Positions 11,430 to 24,257 of a DNA stretch of 64,000 nucleotides are shown in pieces (position 1 is the first letter of the stretch; the number at the start of each line of letters is the position of its first letter). This stretch comes from Centrapalus pauciflorus (lineage: Eukaryota > Streptophyta > Magnoliopsida > Asterales > Asteraceae): NCBI GenBank assembly GCA_020465985.1, contig JAANYP010003718.1, forward strand, positions 496,001 to 560,000, in the 5' to 3' direction. Under the pieces are notes generated by a model. The model saw nothing but the letters and a program-made list of their open reading frames with translations, was not told where the DNA came from and ran no database searches. The position numbers and the translations under genes are program-made.

Positions 11430-14420
11430 GACCACTTAACTATTCGTATGGTCAAATTTGTAACGGAAGGGAGGTTGCTATTGCTTTGTTGGAAAATTTT
11501 CTAATTTTAATTGTGCAAAATTTAAAACCATTCTCCTAATCTTTAAATTATTTTGATTTTGTAATCTTTTTTTAAATCATACATACTTTAAGAAATTGGG
11601 TTGCTTTGTTTTTACATAGATTTTGATATTTTAAAAATACAAGCAAATCAAAGGGTTCCATACGATTTATATATCGGTGGTTCATCCATCTCTAATTTTT
11701 TTTGTCTACAGGAATAACAATAATTCATAACAATAATTTATATGATTGAATGAATGAATTAATACTAGTTATTTTTTTTATTATTAATTTAAATTTTTTA
11801 TGTTTAAATTTGTATATTTTATTAGTTATAATTTGATACTTTAATCTTACATAGAACATAATGTTTATATATATATATTTTTTATTACAATAAACAAGTT
11901 GTCGATAATTGTCATAAAATATGTTTTTATTAATATGTATTATTTTTACTTTTTAAATATTTGATATTGTTTAATATTTATTTTTAATACATTTTAACAA
12001 ATTTAGAAACACAGAATATGTTTTAGTTAGATATAAAGATAACTATAGATCAAATACGATTTGGATGAATATAAAAAAAATTTATATTAGGTTGATGTTA
12101 AAATATATTTAATTAGATATAAAGAATAGATGATGTTTTGTTTACATCCCAATGAAATCATTAACAAAATGTATAACTTTTGAATGGACTCTTAATAGTT
12201 CTATTAAAAAGTAAATAAACAAGTCTTAAATTATTAAGAGTATAAGATTAAAAAAGTTAATTTTTGTTGTCGAAAATTATATATAAATATTATAACACTC
12301 AAGCTAATAATAAAGTTGACTTTTTAAAAATTCACATAAACTGACTAGTGGCTAGTTTGTCTGTCACCAACGCTGTGTTCTTCATAACAGACTGCAAACG
12401 ATAGCCGGGAGAGGAAAACGACGGGAAGGAGATCAAGCTCTTTCCATCCTTTCCATCTCAGTTTTGAGAAGAAGGAAAATGAACTAAAAAGCCGTAGATA
12501 TCCATTCGTTTCCCTTCATTGTTTGGTCATGGAACACGGTGATTCTTCAATCTCCTTTTAATTCCGTCTGTTTCCCCCGGTTATTAGGGTTAAGGAACAC
12601 AATGCAAGAGTTTGCTTGACTTTGAGCGAACATGATTGTAATAAAGAATATCATAAAAGACTTGGGATTTCTGCATCTCTAGGCTTTTACCTTTTTTAAA
12701 TTTATTAACAACAGCAAATTTGTTATCAAAATAAAAGCTCAGGCAAGTAGAGGAAGGGCATATAGATACTAAAAAAAAAAAAGGGTACTAGCAGCCAGCC
12801 TAGCAGGAGCCACCAATGAATTCTGAAAATATGTCCAGTAAATGCTATTGGGCTTTATGATTAAAACTTTTAGGCCACTTACAAAGCCCAACTAATTCAA
12901 TTATAATGGGTAGGTATGTAATATGCAAAATTAAAATTTGTTGCTCTACTAGTCTACTCTATGCTTAGCCCATTTCAGTAAGGTTCAATTCCTCAACTTC
13001 TGTAATGTATTAATTTGATTAGGCTTTGAGTTATGCCTTAAACCCACTGGACTCATATTAAAGGCCGACAGGGCAACAATTAAATTTTAATGCTTTATCC
13101 AAAAAACACCACAAATTAATTATAAGAAAACCACGATTAAAGCGTTTTCAATCAGTTCAAGGGTTTTTCATTCATTTATTTAAATAAGTTTGATAACTTA
13201 TCATTCTAACGGTTTAATCATTCAAGATATTTTGTTATTGGTTCAATTGATGATCTTTACTATTTTAGTCGGTTCATAATCATTTTTTTTTCTAGTTTGT
13301 TCCCAAATTTGTAACTTTTTTATTAATTCATCCAGATATCAATAAAAGTTATTATTGATAAGCCAGGCTTACATATTTCTCATGATGTTAATGGTTTTTT
13401 TTTTTTCCCATAATTTATAAAAAGCCATAAGGAAAGAGTTCCAGTTTCAAAAAGCCAGATTTCTCAGCACCCCAATATTATTCCCTATTTAGATAAATAG
13501 TTTGCAAAGGCAAATGGGTTTGAATAATATATATGTAGCTCTATATAACATATGATGGGTTAAAAAATGAAGGCTGTTAAATTTAAAAAGATGGTTAAAA
13601 TGTAATTCAAAATATTTGAGTAATTAATTTAAATATATTAATTTGAATCAATAATTTAAATATATTGAATTATCATTTATTATTAAATATAATAATTATT
13701 TAATATTTAGTTGTAGTCATTCAATATATTTTAACTACTGATTCTGTTTTATTTTTATTATTATAGTATATATGTGTGTATTCTTCTTATTGTTTGATTG
13801 GAGATATAGTTAAAAAAGAAATTAATGAGAGAATGATTTGATTGTTGTTATTGGGATGTTGATGTATGTTCGGTTTTGGGGTGATTTCAATGCCGAAGCT
13901 CCTGAATCGTTATCTTTATTGCTGTTAAAAAAAAATTATTGATTTAGGCATAGCATAGCATATATACATTTAAGTTTTACCTAACTAACCGCAACCAATC
14001 AGGTACATGCAGTACATTATTAGATATGATATGATATATATGGTTTTAATTAATTAGTTGGCCGGGTCAAAAGCATTTAGTTAGTTTTGAACAAGCTAGG
14101 TATATACATACATTAATTAATTTATTTAAATTAATAATAAAATGGAATTAATATAAATGCGTCAGTGTAGCTCTATCATGTAACGAAAAGACAATAATTT
14201 AACATATATAATATTTATAAAGATCTCTAGCTCTCTCTCGACTGATCAAAACCAATATTAATTCAATCGTAATAATAATAATAATGTTGTTGGAAGAATT
14301 TATTTTGTCGTGGATGATGGATGATTCATTAATTGTCTTTCAATTCCTTTTGCAAAATTTACGCTGACCACTTCCATCTTCATTTCATACATTATCTTTA
14401 CTACTTATATCTTCATTTTA
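11430..14420. other. AT-rich intergenic DNA with a GC-richer island
   Basis: Mostly low-complexity AT-rich DNA. A weak relative of the 100-bp MITE lies near 12145-12220. A less AT-rich island at about 12360-12620 looks like a leader or former exon (it contains a 10-codon ORF starting at about 12530) but has no extended reading frame. Nothing else is recognised. Confidence 0.45.
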
Positions 14421-14425
14421 ATTAA

Positions 14426-14426
<1 letters not shown>

Positions 14427-14462
<36 letters not shown>

Positions 14463-14471
14463 TTGGTTAAT

Positions 14472-14560
<89 letters not shown>
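14427..14560. repeat. (TA)n microsatellite
   Basis: Two long TA runs separated by a 16-18-base island at about 14461-14476. It directly abuts the element starting at 14562. Confidence 0.9.
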
Positions 14561-14561
<1 letters not shown>

Positions 14562-14944
14562 GAATATGGTTCGAGAGAGTACCACCCAAATGCAGCGCAC
14601 CAGAAGGTACCACCTTTAAAAAAACTTTTTTAAATTTTTTTTTTCATAAACATGTTTTAATTAACATTATGAAGATCGTATGTAAATTTCACATACATTC
14701 ACATATCCTAGCTCCTAAAAAATGATGTGAACACACACTTACATAATTTTGAAGACATGTAAACATGCATTTATGTGATGTGTGTTTTCATGCACTTAGA
14801 GTGTTCAGATTTGCGTGAAATTCACATATGATCTGTGTAATGTTAATTAGAACATGTAAATGAAAAAAAATTTCAAAAAAATTACTTTTAAGGGTGGTAC
14901 CTTCTGGTGCGCTGCATTAGAGGTGGTACTCACTTGAACCTAAA

Positions 14945-14946
<2 letters not shown>
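14562..14946. mobile_element. (TA)n-embedded inverted-repeat element, type X
   Basis: 385 bp with ends GAATATGGTTCGAGAGAGTA and (inverted) GATTTAGGTTCAAGTGAGTA, each followed by CC and a GCAGCGCACCAGAAGGTACC block. The interior holds scattered ACATGT / TTCACAT motifs. Both sides are TA arrays. A second copy of exactly the same length, inverted, is at 51169-51553. No coding capacity. Confidence 0.85.

Positions 14947-15028
<82 letters not shown>
14947..15028. repeat. (TA)n(GA)n microsatellite
   Basis: A TA run of about 55 bases passing into about 14 GA units. It is the only DNA between element types X and Y. Confidence 0.9.
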
Positions 15029-15035
<7 letters not shown>

Positions 15036-15465
15036 GTTCAAATGAGTACCACTAGTTTTGCGGAGTACCGGAGGTACCTCGCTTGAAACCATTTTTTTTG
15101 AAATTTTTTTTTCATAATCATGTTTAAATTAATAATATAAGACTATTTGCAAAAAATCACACATAAACACACACTTTAACTATGTGAAACGTGCAAGTTC
15201 ACATGAACTGCACTGTTGTGAACGTATGTTCACAGCTAAGCATGTTCACATGAATTTTTTCACGTTCACATGACTTTTAAGAGGCTAGAAAGTGTGAATG
15301 TGTGTAATCTTTTACGAATAGGCTTATATTATTTGTATTTAAATTAATATGAAAAAAATTACAAAAAAAAAACTTTTTTTCGGAGCATGTTCACATCTAA
15401 AACCCGTGTGTTCACAGGTACTCACGGTACTCTGTATTTTTTAGGTACTCACACGAACCATATTC
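15029..15465. mobile_element. (TA)n-embedded inverted-repeat element, type Y
   Basis: 437 bp with ends GATTTGGGTTCAAATGAGTA and (inverted) GAATATGGTTCGTGTGAGTA. The middle is filled with TTCACATGAA / GTTCACAT motifs. The other copy (40779-41166, inverted) is 388 bp; the difference is an extra block of about 49 bases of the same motif near 15205-15250. Confidence 0.85.
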
Positions 15466-15707
15466 TATATATATATATATATCAACATGCATGCATGCCT
15501 GCCGATATTTAACTCATTCATAAATAACACACACACATGTTAATATATATGTTTGTCAAAGCATTTATATATCATACAAATGTGATTACTTACCAGCCTA
15601 TATAGTAATAACAACTTTTTAACCATGCATTATAGTATGTTTTTATTCAGAAATTAAGATAATACATATTAGATGTTTTTACGCAATATATATATCCTCA
15701 AATTGGA

Positions 15708-17111
15708 CCATTTAGTGATTAAAACCCCCAACCATTTTTGTTGTCCGAAAAAACCCTCAACCAACTAAAATCTCACAAAACCGGTATATATGTTATCTAT
15801 TGCAACCAATTACATTCATTTCCAACAACTCTTTCAGCGATCGTTGAAGCCTACAATGGCCAACAGGGGCGGATCCAAGATTTTTTGTTATCGGAGTCAC
15901 TTTTTAAAAGTAAGTTTAATAGTTAGATATTCAAAATATTTTCTAATATGGACCGGGTCACTGAAACGGGTTGTCAACACAAAATTAACAAATAACAAGA
16001 TTTTTATAATTACAAAAGTACATAGTTAATACCAATTCTCAACTGTCACAGTTGCAACTGACAAAACCAATATTAGATTCAACACGTAATTGATAAACCA
16101 AAGGATACGAAAGATACTTCATAATTTCCACCATTTATCTAGCTAGCTCGCAGACTCCATGCAAGTTAGAAAATATTGGATCGTCTTTCACATTATCAAT
16201 ATAATATTCAAGTTGATGTAGTAGATTAAGATTCTCATCATAATTAAAATCATTCGGATATATCTCCGCCAACCTTAATAACTTTGTGCATCAAAGTCCC
16301 GAAAAGAATCACACGGTTAGGGATTTTTCAACATATTTAAGTACCTCCATAATCGATGAAGCGATGATATCGATTAGGAATTTTTCGACCAATTGGACCG
16401 GTGTCTTCAACAAGGTTTGGACTAGTTTTTTTTTGGGTTTTTTTTAATCTTTTGGGTTGGTTCTTGAATTTTGTCTCTTATCCTTTATATTTTTATTGGG
16501 CTTCTATTTTTCTTTTAAGTTTTTATGATTAAACTCAGTAATATTTTAATAAGTTAGGGTAATGAAATCAACAAATATAAATTAGATTTGTATATAATAC
16601 TTTTATAAATTTTTCGTAGGTGTCACTCAAAAAAAATCCTAGGTGTCACTCGACTTTTTGATACATACGTAACTCAGTATTTTAAAATTTTATAGGTGTC
16701 GAGTGACATCCATCATAAAGAATTGCATCCGCCCCTGATGGCCAATTTGGTTTCTCGTTTAGGGTTAGATGCACATATATCTCCTACGGTGACACCTCCA
16801 CCTCCGATGAAACCTCCATCGACCTCCAAGCACTTGAACCTTCGATTAATTCGTCATTGGATTGTTGATTTAGACTTTAGATTCAATCTTTTAGGCTTTA
16901 GATTGTTGCTTTGTTTTTATTTTTCATCCAAATTCGTTTGTTCTTGAGAGAGTTACCGGAAAAAGGGGTGGCCGAAGCAAAATACACATGGTTAAATCAA
17001 ATGCAACCGTATGTCATCCTTTTAAGAAAAATCACTATTTTGATAGATTTTAGTTGTTTGATGGTTTTTGTGGTAGCAAAAATGATTGGGGGGTTTTAAT
17101 CGTAAAAATGG
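15708..17111. mobile_element. older MITE split by a hAT insertion
   Basis: The left end CCATTTAGTGATTAAAACCC and right end (inverted CCATTTTTACGATTAAAACC) form an inverted repeat that continues through CCCCAACCATTTTTG. Without the inserted hAT it would be about 520 bp. Related sequence appears at about 32300-32600 and 43866-44330. Superfamily is unclear. Confidence 0.6.
15864..16737. mobile_element. hAT element, non-autonomous, 874 bp
   Basis: The ends CAGGGGCGGATCCAAGA and (inverted) CAGGGGCGGATGCAATTC are bounded by a perfect 8-bp duplication ATGGCCAA (15856-15863 and 16738-16745). The interior is AT-rich and non-coding. It interrupts the MITE at 15708-17111. Confidence 0.92.
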
Positions 17112-18990
17112 TAAAACTTGAAAGTTTTTATGCAAAAATCCCTGTTTATTAATACCAAAATCTTTCTTTTTTCTTTATATATGATAAAGGAAAACATTTA
17201 TTGTTACATGTCACATCATTCAGACGCACATGTCATTGACACTTTTATTAATTTAACATTATCAATATCCAATATAATCTAATTGAATCAAATAAAATTT
17301 AAAATCTATATCTTATTTGATTAATATTGACTTAAAATAAAATAAAATTTATACTTAAAATTCTAAATCTAGTATTATACATACGTCTAATCATCAAAAT
17401 ATTATTTGAAGATATTTTTCAATATATCTAGCCAAATAAATAAATTTATACATTTATAAATTTGTTAACAATAAATACGGATTATATAAAAAATATTTAA
17501 TATTTGAAAACTAAAAACAATACAATATTCGTAAAAATATTTTTCATAACTTTTTGTTTGTCGTAATAAGATATATGAAGGTATCAAATTACTAAAATAA
17601 TTAAATCTAAACATGTAAATCTTAGGGACCATGTGTGTAGTAAAATAGAATGTTGAAAAAAGAAAATGACGATGAAGAGAGAAAATGAAGATTTCCACCA
17701 GGTAAATACTAAATAATATAAAAGGTAATATAGTTTGAGTCTTTGAGAGAGAGAAAATCTGAAATTGATATATTTTGAAAAAAAATCAAAAGAAAATTTT
17801 TTTAAATATAAGATAGGAATGGTAATAGGTTCATATAGTAATAGAAAATTACAGAAATATGATTTGGTTTATGGGGCGAATTGAATAAAAAGATGCGGGT
17901 CGTACGTACAGTGATGGGAATGACCGGAAGATCTTCAAAGCAGAAATTAAAAAAACAATTTTGTCGATGGATCGTGCGTAGAAGTGGAGAAGAGACCAGA
18001 CATGCTCCATCAAAATCAGCTATTCCATCTTTTTCAATTCTCATTACAAATTTTTATATTTCTTCTATTTTTAATTAATTATGATATTTATTTATTGGGG
18101 GACAGAGTTTGAGACCAGTTGACTCCCACTAATTTCATGAAAATCTGGCAACTCCTTTTATTTTATTTATTTTTAAAAATATCCCTTTTAAAATAATTAA
18201 TGACAAGTTTATGTGGCTGGCTACTTGTACTTTGTAGTCGTGTATATATAGCTAGTATGGGCAAAACTAGCTTTAGTTACTCTTGTCTACTAATCATTCT
18301 TCATTTATTAATTAATTACCTAATCATGCTTTCTTATCATTAATTAATCATGATCTGTAAAGTTATTTATATCATTTACTTAATTAGTATTTGACGATTT
18401 TAATCAATACCACACTCAGTATATATTCTTTTGAACAACCACAACGATATGATGTTGTCAGACTCATAATTCATGCTACTTATAACAAACAATCTGTACG
18501 TGATCGATTTAACTTTAGTTATGAACACATATTTGTAATTCGATGAACAAAGTGTAAAAAGGTTCTTTAAAGACATTGACTATTACAAGTATGAAAGGAA
18601 ACAAGTAAGAAAATGTTAAAAGAAACCCATAAACAAGCAATCAAAGAAGAAGGAAGTTTCAAACAAAGTAAGGGGCAGGGCACCCTTGCCTTTTGAATTT
18701 ATAAATACTTCACATGTTTATATATATACAGACATATGTATGTATGTGTATGTAGAAGTAGGATCGTATGAGAAATCAACTATTCATAAGACGTGCGATA
18801 AATGTTGAATAAACGTGTTATTACGTGATTCAACAAAATTATTGAATAAAAGAGAAAATAATCATTTTATCTTTGATTCAACATCTCTAATTAAATAAGG
18901 AATTAACACATTAATTGATTCAACACATATGTTCTTTGATTCAACATTTCTTACACTTCTAATCAATATTTAATTTCTTACAAAATCCAT
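17112..18990. other. AT-rich intergenic DNA
   Basis: I see no gene, RNA or clear repeat. Short ORFs here (for example on both strands at 17800-18080) overlap each other and have no recognisable composition or motif. Confidence 0.4.
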
Positions 18991-18992
18991 AT

Positions 18993-18995
<3 letters not shown>

Positions 18996-19080
<85 letters not shown>
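18996..19080. repeat. (TA)n(TG)n microsatellite
   Basis: A TA run of about 58 bases changes abruptly to about 13 TG units. It forms the left edge of the element that starts near 19092. Confidence 0.9.
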
Positions 19081-19091
<11 letters not shown>

Positions 19092-19410
19092 AATTAGGTT
19101 CAATAAGAATCAATGTTTATCGAAAAATCTTGAAGAAACAAAATGTATTGCAAAATAAGCACTCGGCGTATAACATGGGACTTATTGTACAAAATACAAA
19201 AGAGATTATGCATCATGTGTGATGTGTTATGCACAATCCTCTTTGTGTGCATCGAAGTATCCCTATGTGATTCATAATTCCTTCACGTGATGCATAATCC
19301 CTAGTGTGATGTTAAATCCACTGGTTTGATGCACCATGTAAATTTTTTGTGATGCATTGTAGTTCTCTAAGATTTTCTGATAAACATTAGTTTTTCATTG
19401 AAACTCATCT
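19092..19410. mobile_element. (TA)n-adjacent inverted-repeat element, type S
   Basis: The left end reads AATTAGGTTCAATAAGAATC and the right end, inverted, AAGATGAGTTTCAATGAAAA; both then share AATGTTTATC-GAAAATCTT. The interior repeats TGTGATGCATAATCC-like units about every 22 bases, as in types Z, V and Q. TA/TG repeats flank only the left side. Confidence 0.65.
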
Positions 19411-20505
19411 TATATGTGAAAGTGTTGTACATAAAGTTGGTAAAATATAAGGGTTGTATGTAAAAGAGTCGAAGCAAAAAATTTATCATAAATTAACGTA
19501 TTTATGATCGAGTGATTATACAACTTGTTCAAAACCTATCATAAATTATTAATTGTTTTATTTAAATACTAGTTTATTAATACATGTATCAAGTAAGTAA
19601 CTATTTTTCATAAAATTTATTTACATGGAATGTATATAAACTAAAAATTAAAACATCTAAATATTGATTGTTTAAAAAATATAAAAAAAGTATTTTTATT
19701 TGTTGTAACTATATATTGATTTGCACTTCTACAAATAAACATGTAGTAAGAAATATTTATTTGAAAAGAACGAGTATATTGAAAAGACAAAAGTAATCAA
19801 TGATAAATGAATTATTGAATAATTAAATAATCAATAGTTGTATATATGTGATGTACTGGTTTGGAAAAGAAAAACCAAATCCATGTACATTCCACAATGG
19901 AGATAGCTAGTGAGAAACAATCAAACAAGAACAAACATTTGTTTATTTGTTTTTTTTTTTTTCTTACTTTCTTTTGTTGTAAATTAAAATTTTCAATCAA
20001 ATCAATCCTTCCCTTAAATTATGGGTATCCATACATACATATCATATCTCACTAGTTTACATATGTTTTGTTCCTAGTAATTAAGTACACTTGCAGCAAA
20101 CCTAGCTAAGAGGTTTAGGTACATATGTTTTGTCTGTCTACTTCATATAACCCTTTCTACTTTCTAAATAAAGTATAATATAATAATCACATTCAAAGTT
20201 TGAGATACTTTTGTCCTTATCTATCTATTGGACTAATTTATTACATATAACCATATAATAATTCATATAAAAAGTGCTTGTGCATGATGTATACTTTTTT
20301 ATTCGATATTTTACCATTCATAAATGAATTTTTCTAACCTACACCATTTTACTATTAAAAAAACGTCTTCTAATGTGCACCTTAGTTACCACGATTAGAT
20401 ATATATAAATAATATATTTTTCTTAATTTAACAATACATTTTGTCTTTATTAATTAATTTAACCATTACTATCATACTAACAACTTTTTCTAACATATAA
20501 TTAGA
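19411..20505. other. AT-rich intergenic DNA
   Basis: I see nothing beyond AT-rich low-complexity sequence. Confidence 0.4.
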
Positions 20506-20507
20506 CG

Positions 20508-20640
20508 TGTGCACGGTGTGGTGGTTTCCCCTTGACCAAGGTCTCGAGTTCGAGCTTTGCCAATGATATTTTCCCTTAGTTGGAGGTGTGAGGTTTGGTC
20601 CTTACCTTTAATGTGTCCAACGAAAAGGTGCCAAGTGCTA
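20508..20640 (+). mobile_element. probable SINE
   Basis: GTGCACGGTGTGGTGG (A-box-like) is followed about 35 bases later by GAGTTCGAGC (B-box-like), then a non-tRNA body with TTGGTCCTTACC. This is the layout of a plant tRNA-derived SINE. No poly-A or poly-T tail or target duplication was confirmed. Confidence 0.45.
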
Positions 20641-20684
20641 ACCACTAAACACTAACATTGACTGTTCAAAAAATATTAAGAATT

Positions 20685-21535
20685 ATAATTTGATTATTAC
20701 GTTACATTAACGTGTATAAATGATTTAAAATGTTTTGATTGCATTTGTTATTAAATGATCATTTGTGTTTAGAATTAATCCTACTACAGTTTTTCTTAAG
20801 TTAAAAAGTGTAGCTTGTTTGCTTAATAAATGATTATTTTACAAGTTAAAATGAAAATTCAAACACTTTAAAAACTTTTTGTTTGATAATTTTGATAGCA
20901 AATAGCAGAAGCCAAACCAACCACTAAAATTCTGAAATCAGTTCTTGATTCGTTCACTACAAGAAAAGTGTCATTTAGTGACACATGCTATTAGTGACAC
21001 AAAAATAAGTGTCACTATATCTTACCTTTAGTGACACTTATAAAAGAGTAGATAAAGAGCAATCTTTTGCCCACACTTTTTCTTTTTTAGTGAAATTTTG
21101 TCACAAAATACTTGAGGCCTATACCCACATATTTTTTTAGTCACTAAATATCTATACTCACTCCACTTTTACCCACTCTTTTTATTGTGTAGGTAAAAGA
21201 TTTTAATATCAATAGTGACACTTTTTTGATGAAAAAAAGTGTGGGTAAAAGTGGAGTAGGTATAGATATTTAGTGACTAAAAAAGTATGTGGGTATAAGC
21301 CTCAAGTATTTTGTGACAAAATTTTTGTGTCACTAAAAAAGAAAAAGTGTGGGTAAAAGATTGTTTTTTACCTACTCTTTTTATAAGTGTCACTAAAAGT
21401 AAGATAGTGACACTTATTTTTGTGTCACAAAAAGCATGTGTCACTAAATGACACATTTCTTGTAGTGGTTATTTGATAATTAATTTCCAAAACGTTGCAG
21501 CGTTTTTTCAAACGTAAATCCAAATACCCGTTATT
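20685..21535. mobile_element. PIF/Tourist MITE interrupted by a CACTA MITE
   Basis: The two outer segments (about 20685-20954 and 21468-21535) align with the intact element at 41609-41981 through ACGTTACA-TAACG, GATTATTT, GCAGAAGCCAAA, TTTCCAAAACG and CGTAAATCCAAATACCC. The left terminus is eroded. Confidence 0.7.
20955..21467. mobile_element. CACTA-type MITE, 513 bp
   Basis: It begins CACTACAAGAAAAGTGTCA and ends in the inverted TGTCA-TTTCTTGTAGTG. The 3-bp duplication GTT (20952-20954, 21468-21470) is the CACTA signature. The element is a near-perfect palindrome centred near 21211, with subterminal AGTGACAC repeats that would suit transposase binding. Non-coding. Confidence 0.93.
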
Positions 21536-22491
21536 ATTAATCTTATTATATTAATAGGGTTCAATGCATATTTATAAAGTAAAAATCTTAAAACTCTTAT
21601 CAAACTATGCAACAATGTATTACTTAAAACAAAGTATGCAATCATATTCAAATATGTTCCAATTTTATCTAGCATCTTGAAGTTTTTACCAAATTGTAAA
21701 ATTTTTTAATATGTTTTATGAATCTCTTCATTGAAAATTTGGCAACAAACGAAAATAGTATTACATAATTTGTATAAGAAACTACTTCATTAAACATGAA
21801 AAATGATAAAAGTCCTAGCATTATATAGGGTTCTAAAAACAAAACCTGTAATCACACACACAAACCAAACCAAAACGTACCTGATGAATCTGGTTTGATG
21901 ATTCTTGAACATACAAAAACATATGAACCCTATTTACAATCCGAAAACTAAAATCCTAAATGGAACCACAAAGAGCTTTTCAAAATATTCGAAGATCGTA
22001 GCATTAATCCTTTGGATGTGGATGACTACCCACCGGGCTCTCCAGATGATGATGGAGGGGAGGGGGTCTAGTGGTCGGTGGTAGAGTAGAAAGGAGGAAG
22101 TGAATATGACTGCCAGTTAGAGGTAAGATAAAAGTGATTAAAAGTTTTAATAAAAAACGATCAACAAAATCGGGCTTTTTAAAGCAAAAATCTAGTTTAG
22201 AAATCATACATTTAAAGCCAAACATGCGTCATATAAGTCATGTTTGTCAGGTGGACGTCATATATGTGTCACTTAAGCATGACAACATGTTATAAACCTT
22301 AACATCATAAATTCGTGATATTTTAATGATTAAGGGTTTACTTGAAGTAAAAAATGATTTGAGTTTTCTTTTCAAAAAAAGCAAACAACTTGGAGATTTT
22401 TATTCACAAAAATCTCCTTAATTAATCTCAAAGGTCTTAGACGTGTAAAAAATCATCATTTTTGTAACGTGGGCGGCTAGGCTTATATATA
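21536..22491. other. intergenic DNA with a possible MITE relative
   Basis: AT-rich. The stretch 22010-22400 is less AT-rich and faintly resembles the interior and ends of the 15708-17111 family. No gene is seen. Confidence 0.35.
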
Positions 22492-22750
22492 GGTGTTGTT
22501 TGTTTTTTAAGAGGTTAAATGTCTGAAGTCTGAAAACCACGTCTGAAATTAAGAGGAGGCCTTAAAATCTGAAATTAAGAACCTCTTAATTTTAATTAAC
22601 ATATCTCACAACCTCTGAAAATTCAGAAGAAAATTCAGAGATTTCAACCTCTTAAGTCTAAACATAAACAAACAAACTTAATTTACTATAGATCTGAACT
22701 TTAGACTTTAGAGGTTTTTAAAAGGCTCTAAATTGAAAGCAAACGAGGCC
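22492..22750. mobile_element. Tourist-like MITE, 259 bp
   Basis: The ends GGTGTTGTTTG and (inverted) GGCCTCGTTTG enclose facing copies of CTCTGAAAATTCAGA and TTAAGAGG/CCTCTTAA motifs. Both flanks read ATA, consistent with a 3-bp duplication. Confidence 0.6.
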
Positions 22751-22779
22751 ATAGGGAAAAACAAAAGAAGCAAGTGAGA

Positions 22780-23200
22780 GGGAATTAAGAGCAAATGTGG
22801 AACTTAAAGATAACAAATTAATTTGTAGCGGTAGCCGTTGTGGCTTTGTAGGTGTCGGCTCTTTCTCTTGACGACTCGATCATAGTCATAGATGGCTTTT
22901 CAGTTGAAGAATAAATTGTAAAAATATATACATTTGCAACAATAAGTGTAGTGACCTAAAAAGATGAAAGTAAAAATTAATTATGAAAAACACATAATAA
23001 AATGAAAATAAAGATCGAGAGAGAGAGAGAGAGAGAAATAAGACACGTGGACACATGAAATCCACGTGGAAGTGGGAACAGATGCAACGGAAGGTGGAGT
23101 TGTGAACGGCGCCGGTAACCGGCTAAACTTTGTCAAATGGTTTTATATTTTGTGGCAGACCACACCACACCCGACCAATGCGGCCCACATGACCTGACCC
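22780..23200. promoter_or_regulatory. promoter-like island without a gene
   Basis: This stretch is richer in G+C than its surroundings and carries two G-boxes, 23044-23049 and 23063-23068 (the latter within the palindrome TCCACGTGGA). A (GA)n run lies at about 23018-23036, and a TAACCGG motif follows. No reading frame of note follows on either strand; the next feature is a Helitron end. Confidence 0.3.
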
Positions 23201-23306
23201 CTTATCTTATCTTATGTTTTTTTTTTTTTTTTAGCTCAACGGTTTTATATTTACATACATATACTTTTATTTATGCCCACACCCATCCACTTCCCATTCT
23301 ACTTGA

Positions 23307-24257
23307 CTAGTTTATAACTCACGTATTACGTAGCTAATTTATTACTAATTAATTAATGAAAAAATAAAGTCAAAATTTAATACAATTAAGTTAAGGTGTA
23401 AAATTTAAAAAAAGAGGTGAAAAATAAAACTTTTATGTATTGTAGAAGAGACATATAACATGAATTATTTTGTTTTATTAATAGATATAGATAGGTCAAT
23501 CAACCCATGTATTACATGAGTTGATTTAGAAAATGCATATTTTTTTTATATTTTAATAAATTATTATAAAATTTATATATATTTAAAATAAAAAAATTAA
23601 AAGCTAGTTAAATTAAAGGTAAAAAAATACTTAGTTGTTTGATATTAAATAAAAAATATTGTTATATTGTATTATTAAAAACAGATAATATGTGTTTGCA
23701 AAAAAATGTTTCTTTTAATTTTTATTGACTTCAAATATGAAATATCAATGTAAGAAACAAAAACTTCAATTATGTGAATGTGTATTATTTTGAGAATGAT
23801 AAAATATAAAAATAAAATATCTGAAAATCAACAATCAAAATTTATCATATTCATAATTGAAGTTTTATCAATTGAATTTTAAATCTTGTTAGCAAAATAA
23901 TTAACAAATTTTTTTAACTTTATTTACTACACTTCTACATTTAAATCGAAATTTTTACATGTAAATTTAACTATGATCATTAAGGATAATAATGACACAT
24001 ATTTATTTTAGGTAAATATTAATTTAATATTAATTCATCAATGAAAAAATTAAAATCAGAATTTAATGTAATTAAGTTAAGGTAGTAAATTTGAAAAATG
24101 AATTAAAAAATGGCATAGGTATAATTATTGATTTTAATTAAGGGTATAAGAGACATTTCATAAATAATTATGAGTTGTCATTAATCTGGACCATTGATTT
24201 CTTTCCATCCAATGGTCCAGAAACTCTAAATGGTTTTCTTATTTTATATAGTATAGA
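23307..24257 (-). mobile_element. non-autonomous Helitron, 951 bp
   Basis: Read on the minus strand, it starts TCTATACTATATAAAATAAG after an A and ends with a short ACGT-TAAT-ACGT hairpin followed by CTAG and then a T. This gives the A/T insertion dinucleotide with no duplication. Much of its length matches the inverted copy at 26607-27863. Confidence 0.85.

Noticed and set aside
16696..16947. 83-codon ORF with Pro-rich stretch
   Set aside because: It starts inside the hAT element and crosses into the interrupted MITE, so it cannot be an ancestral gene.
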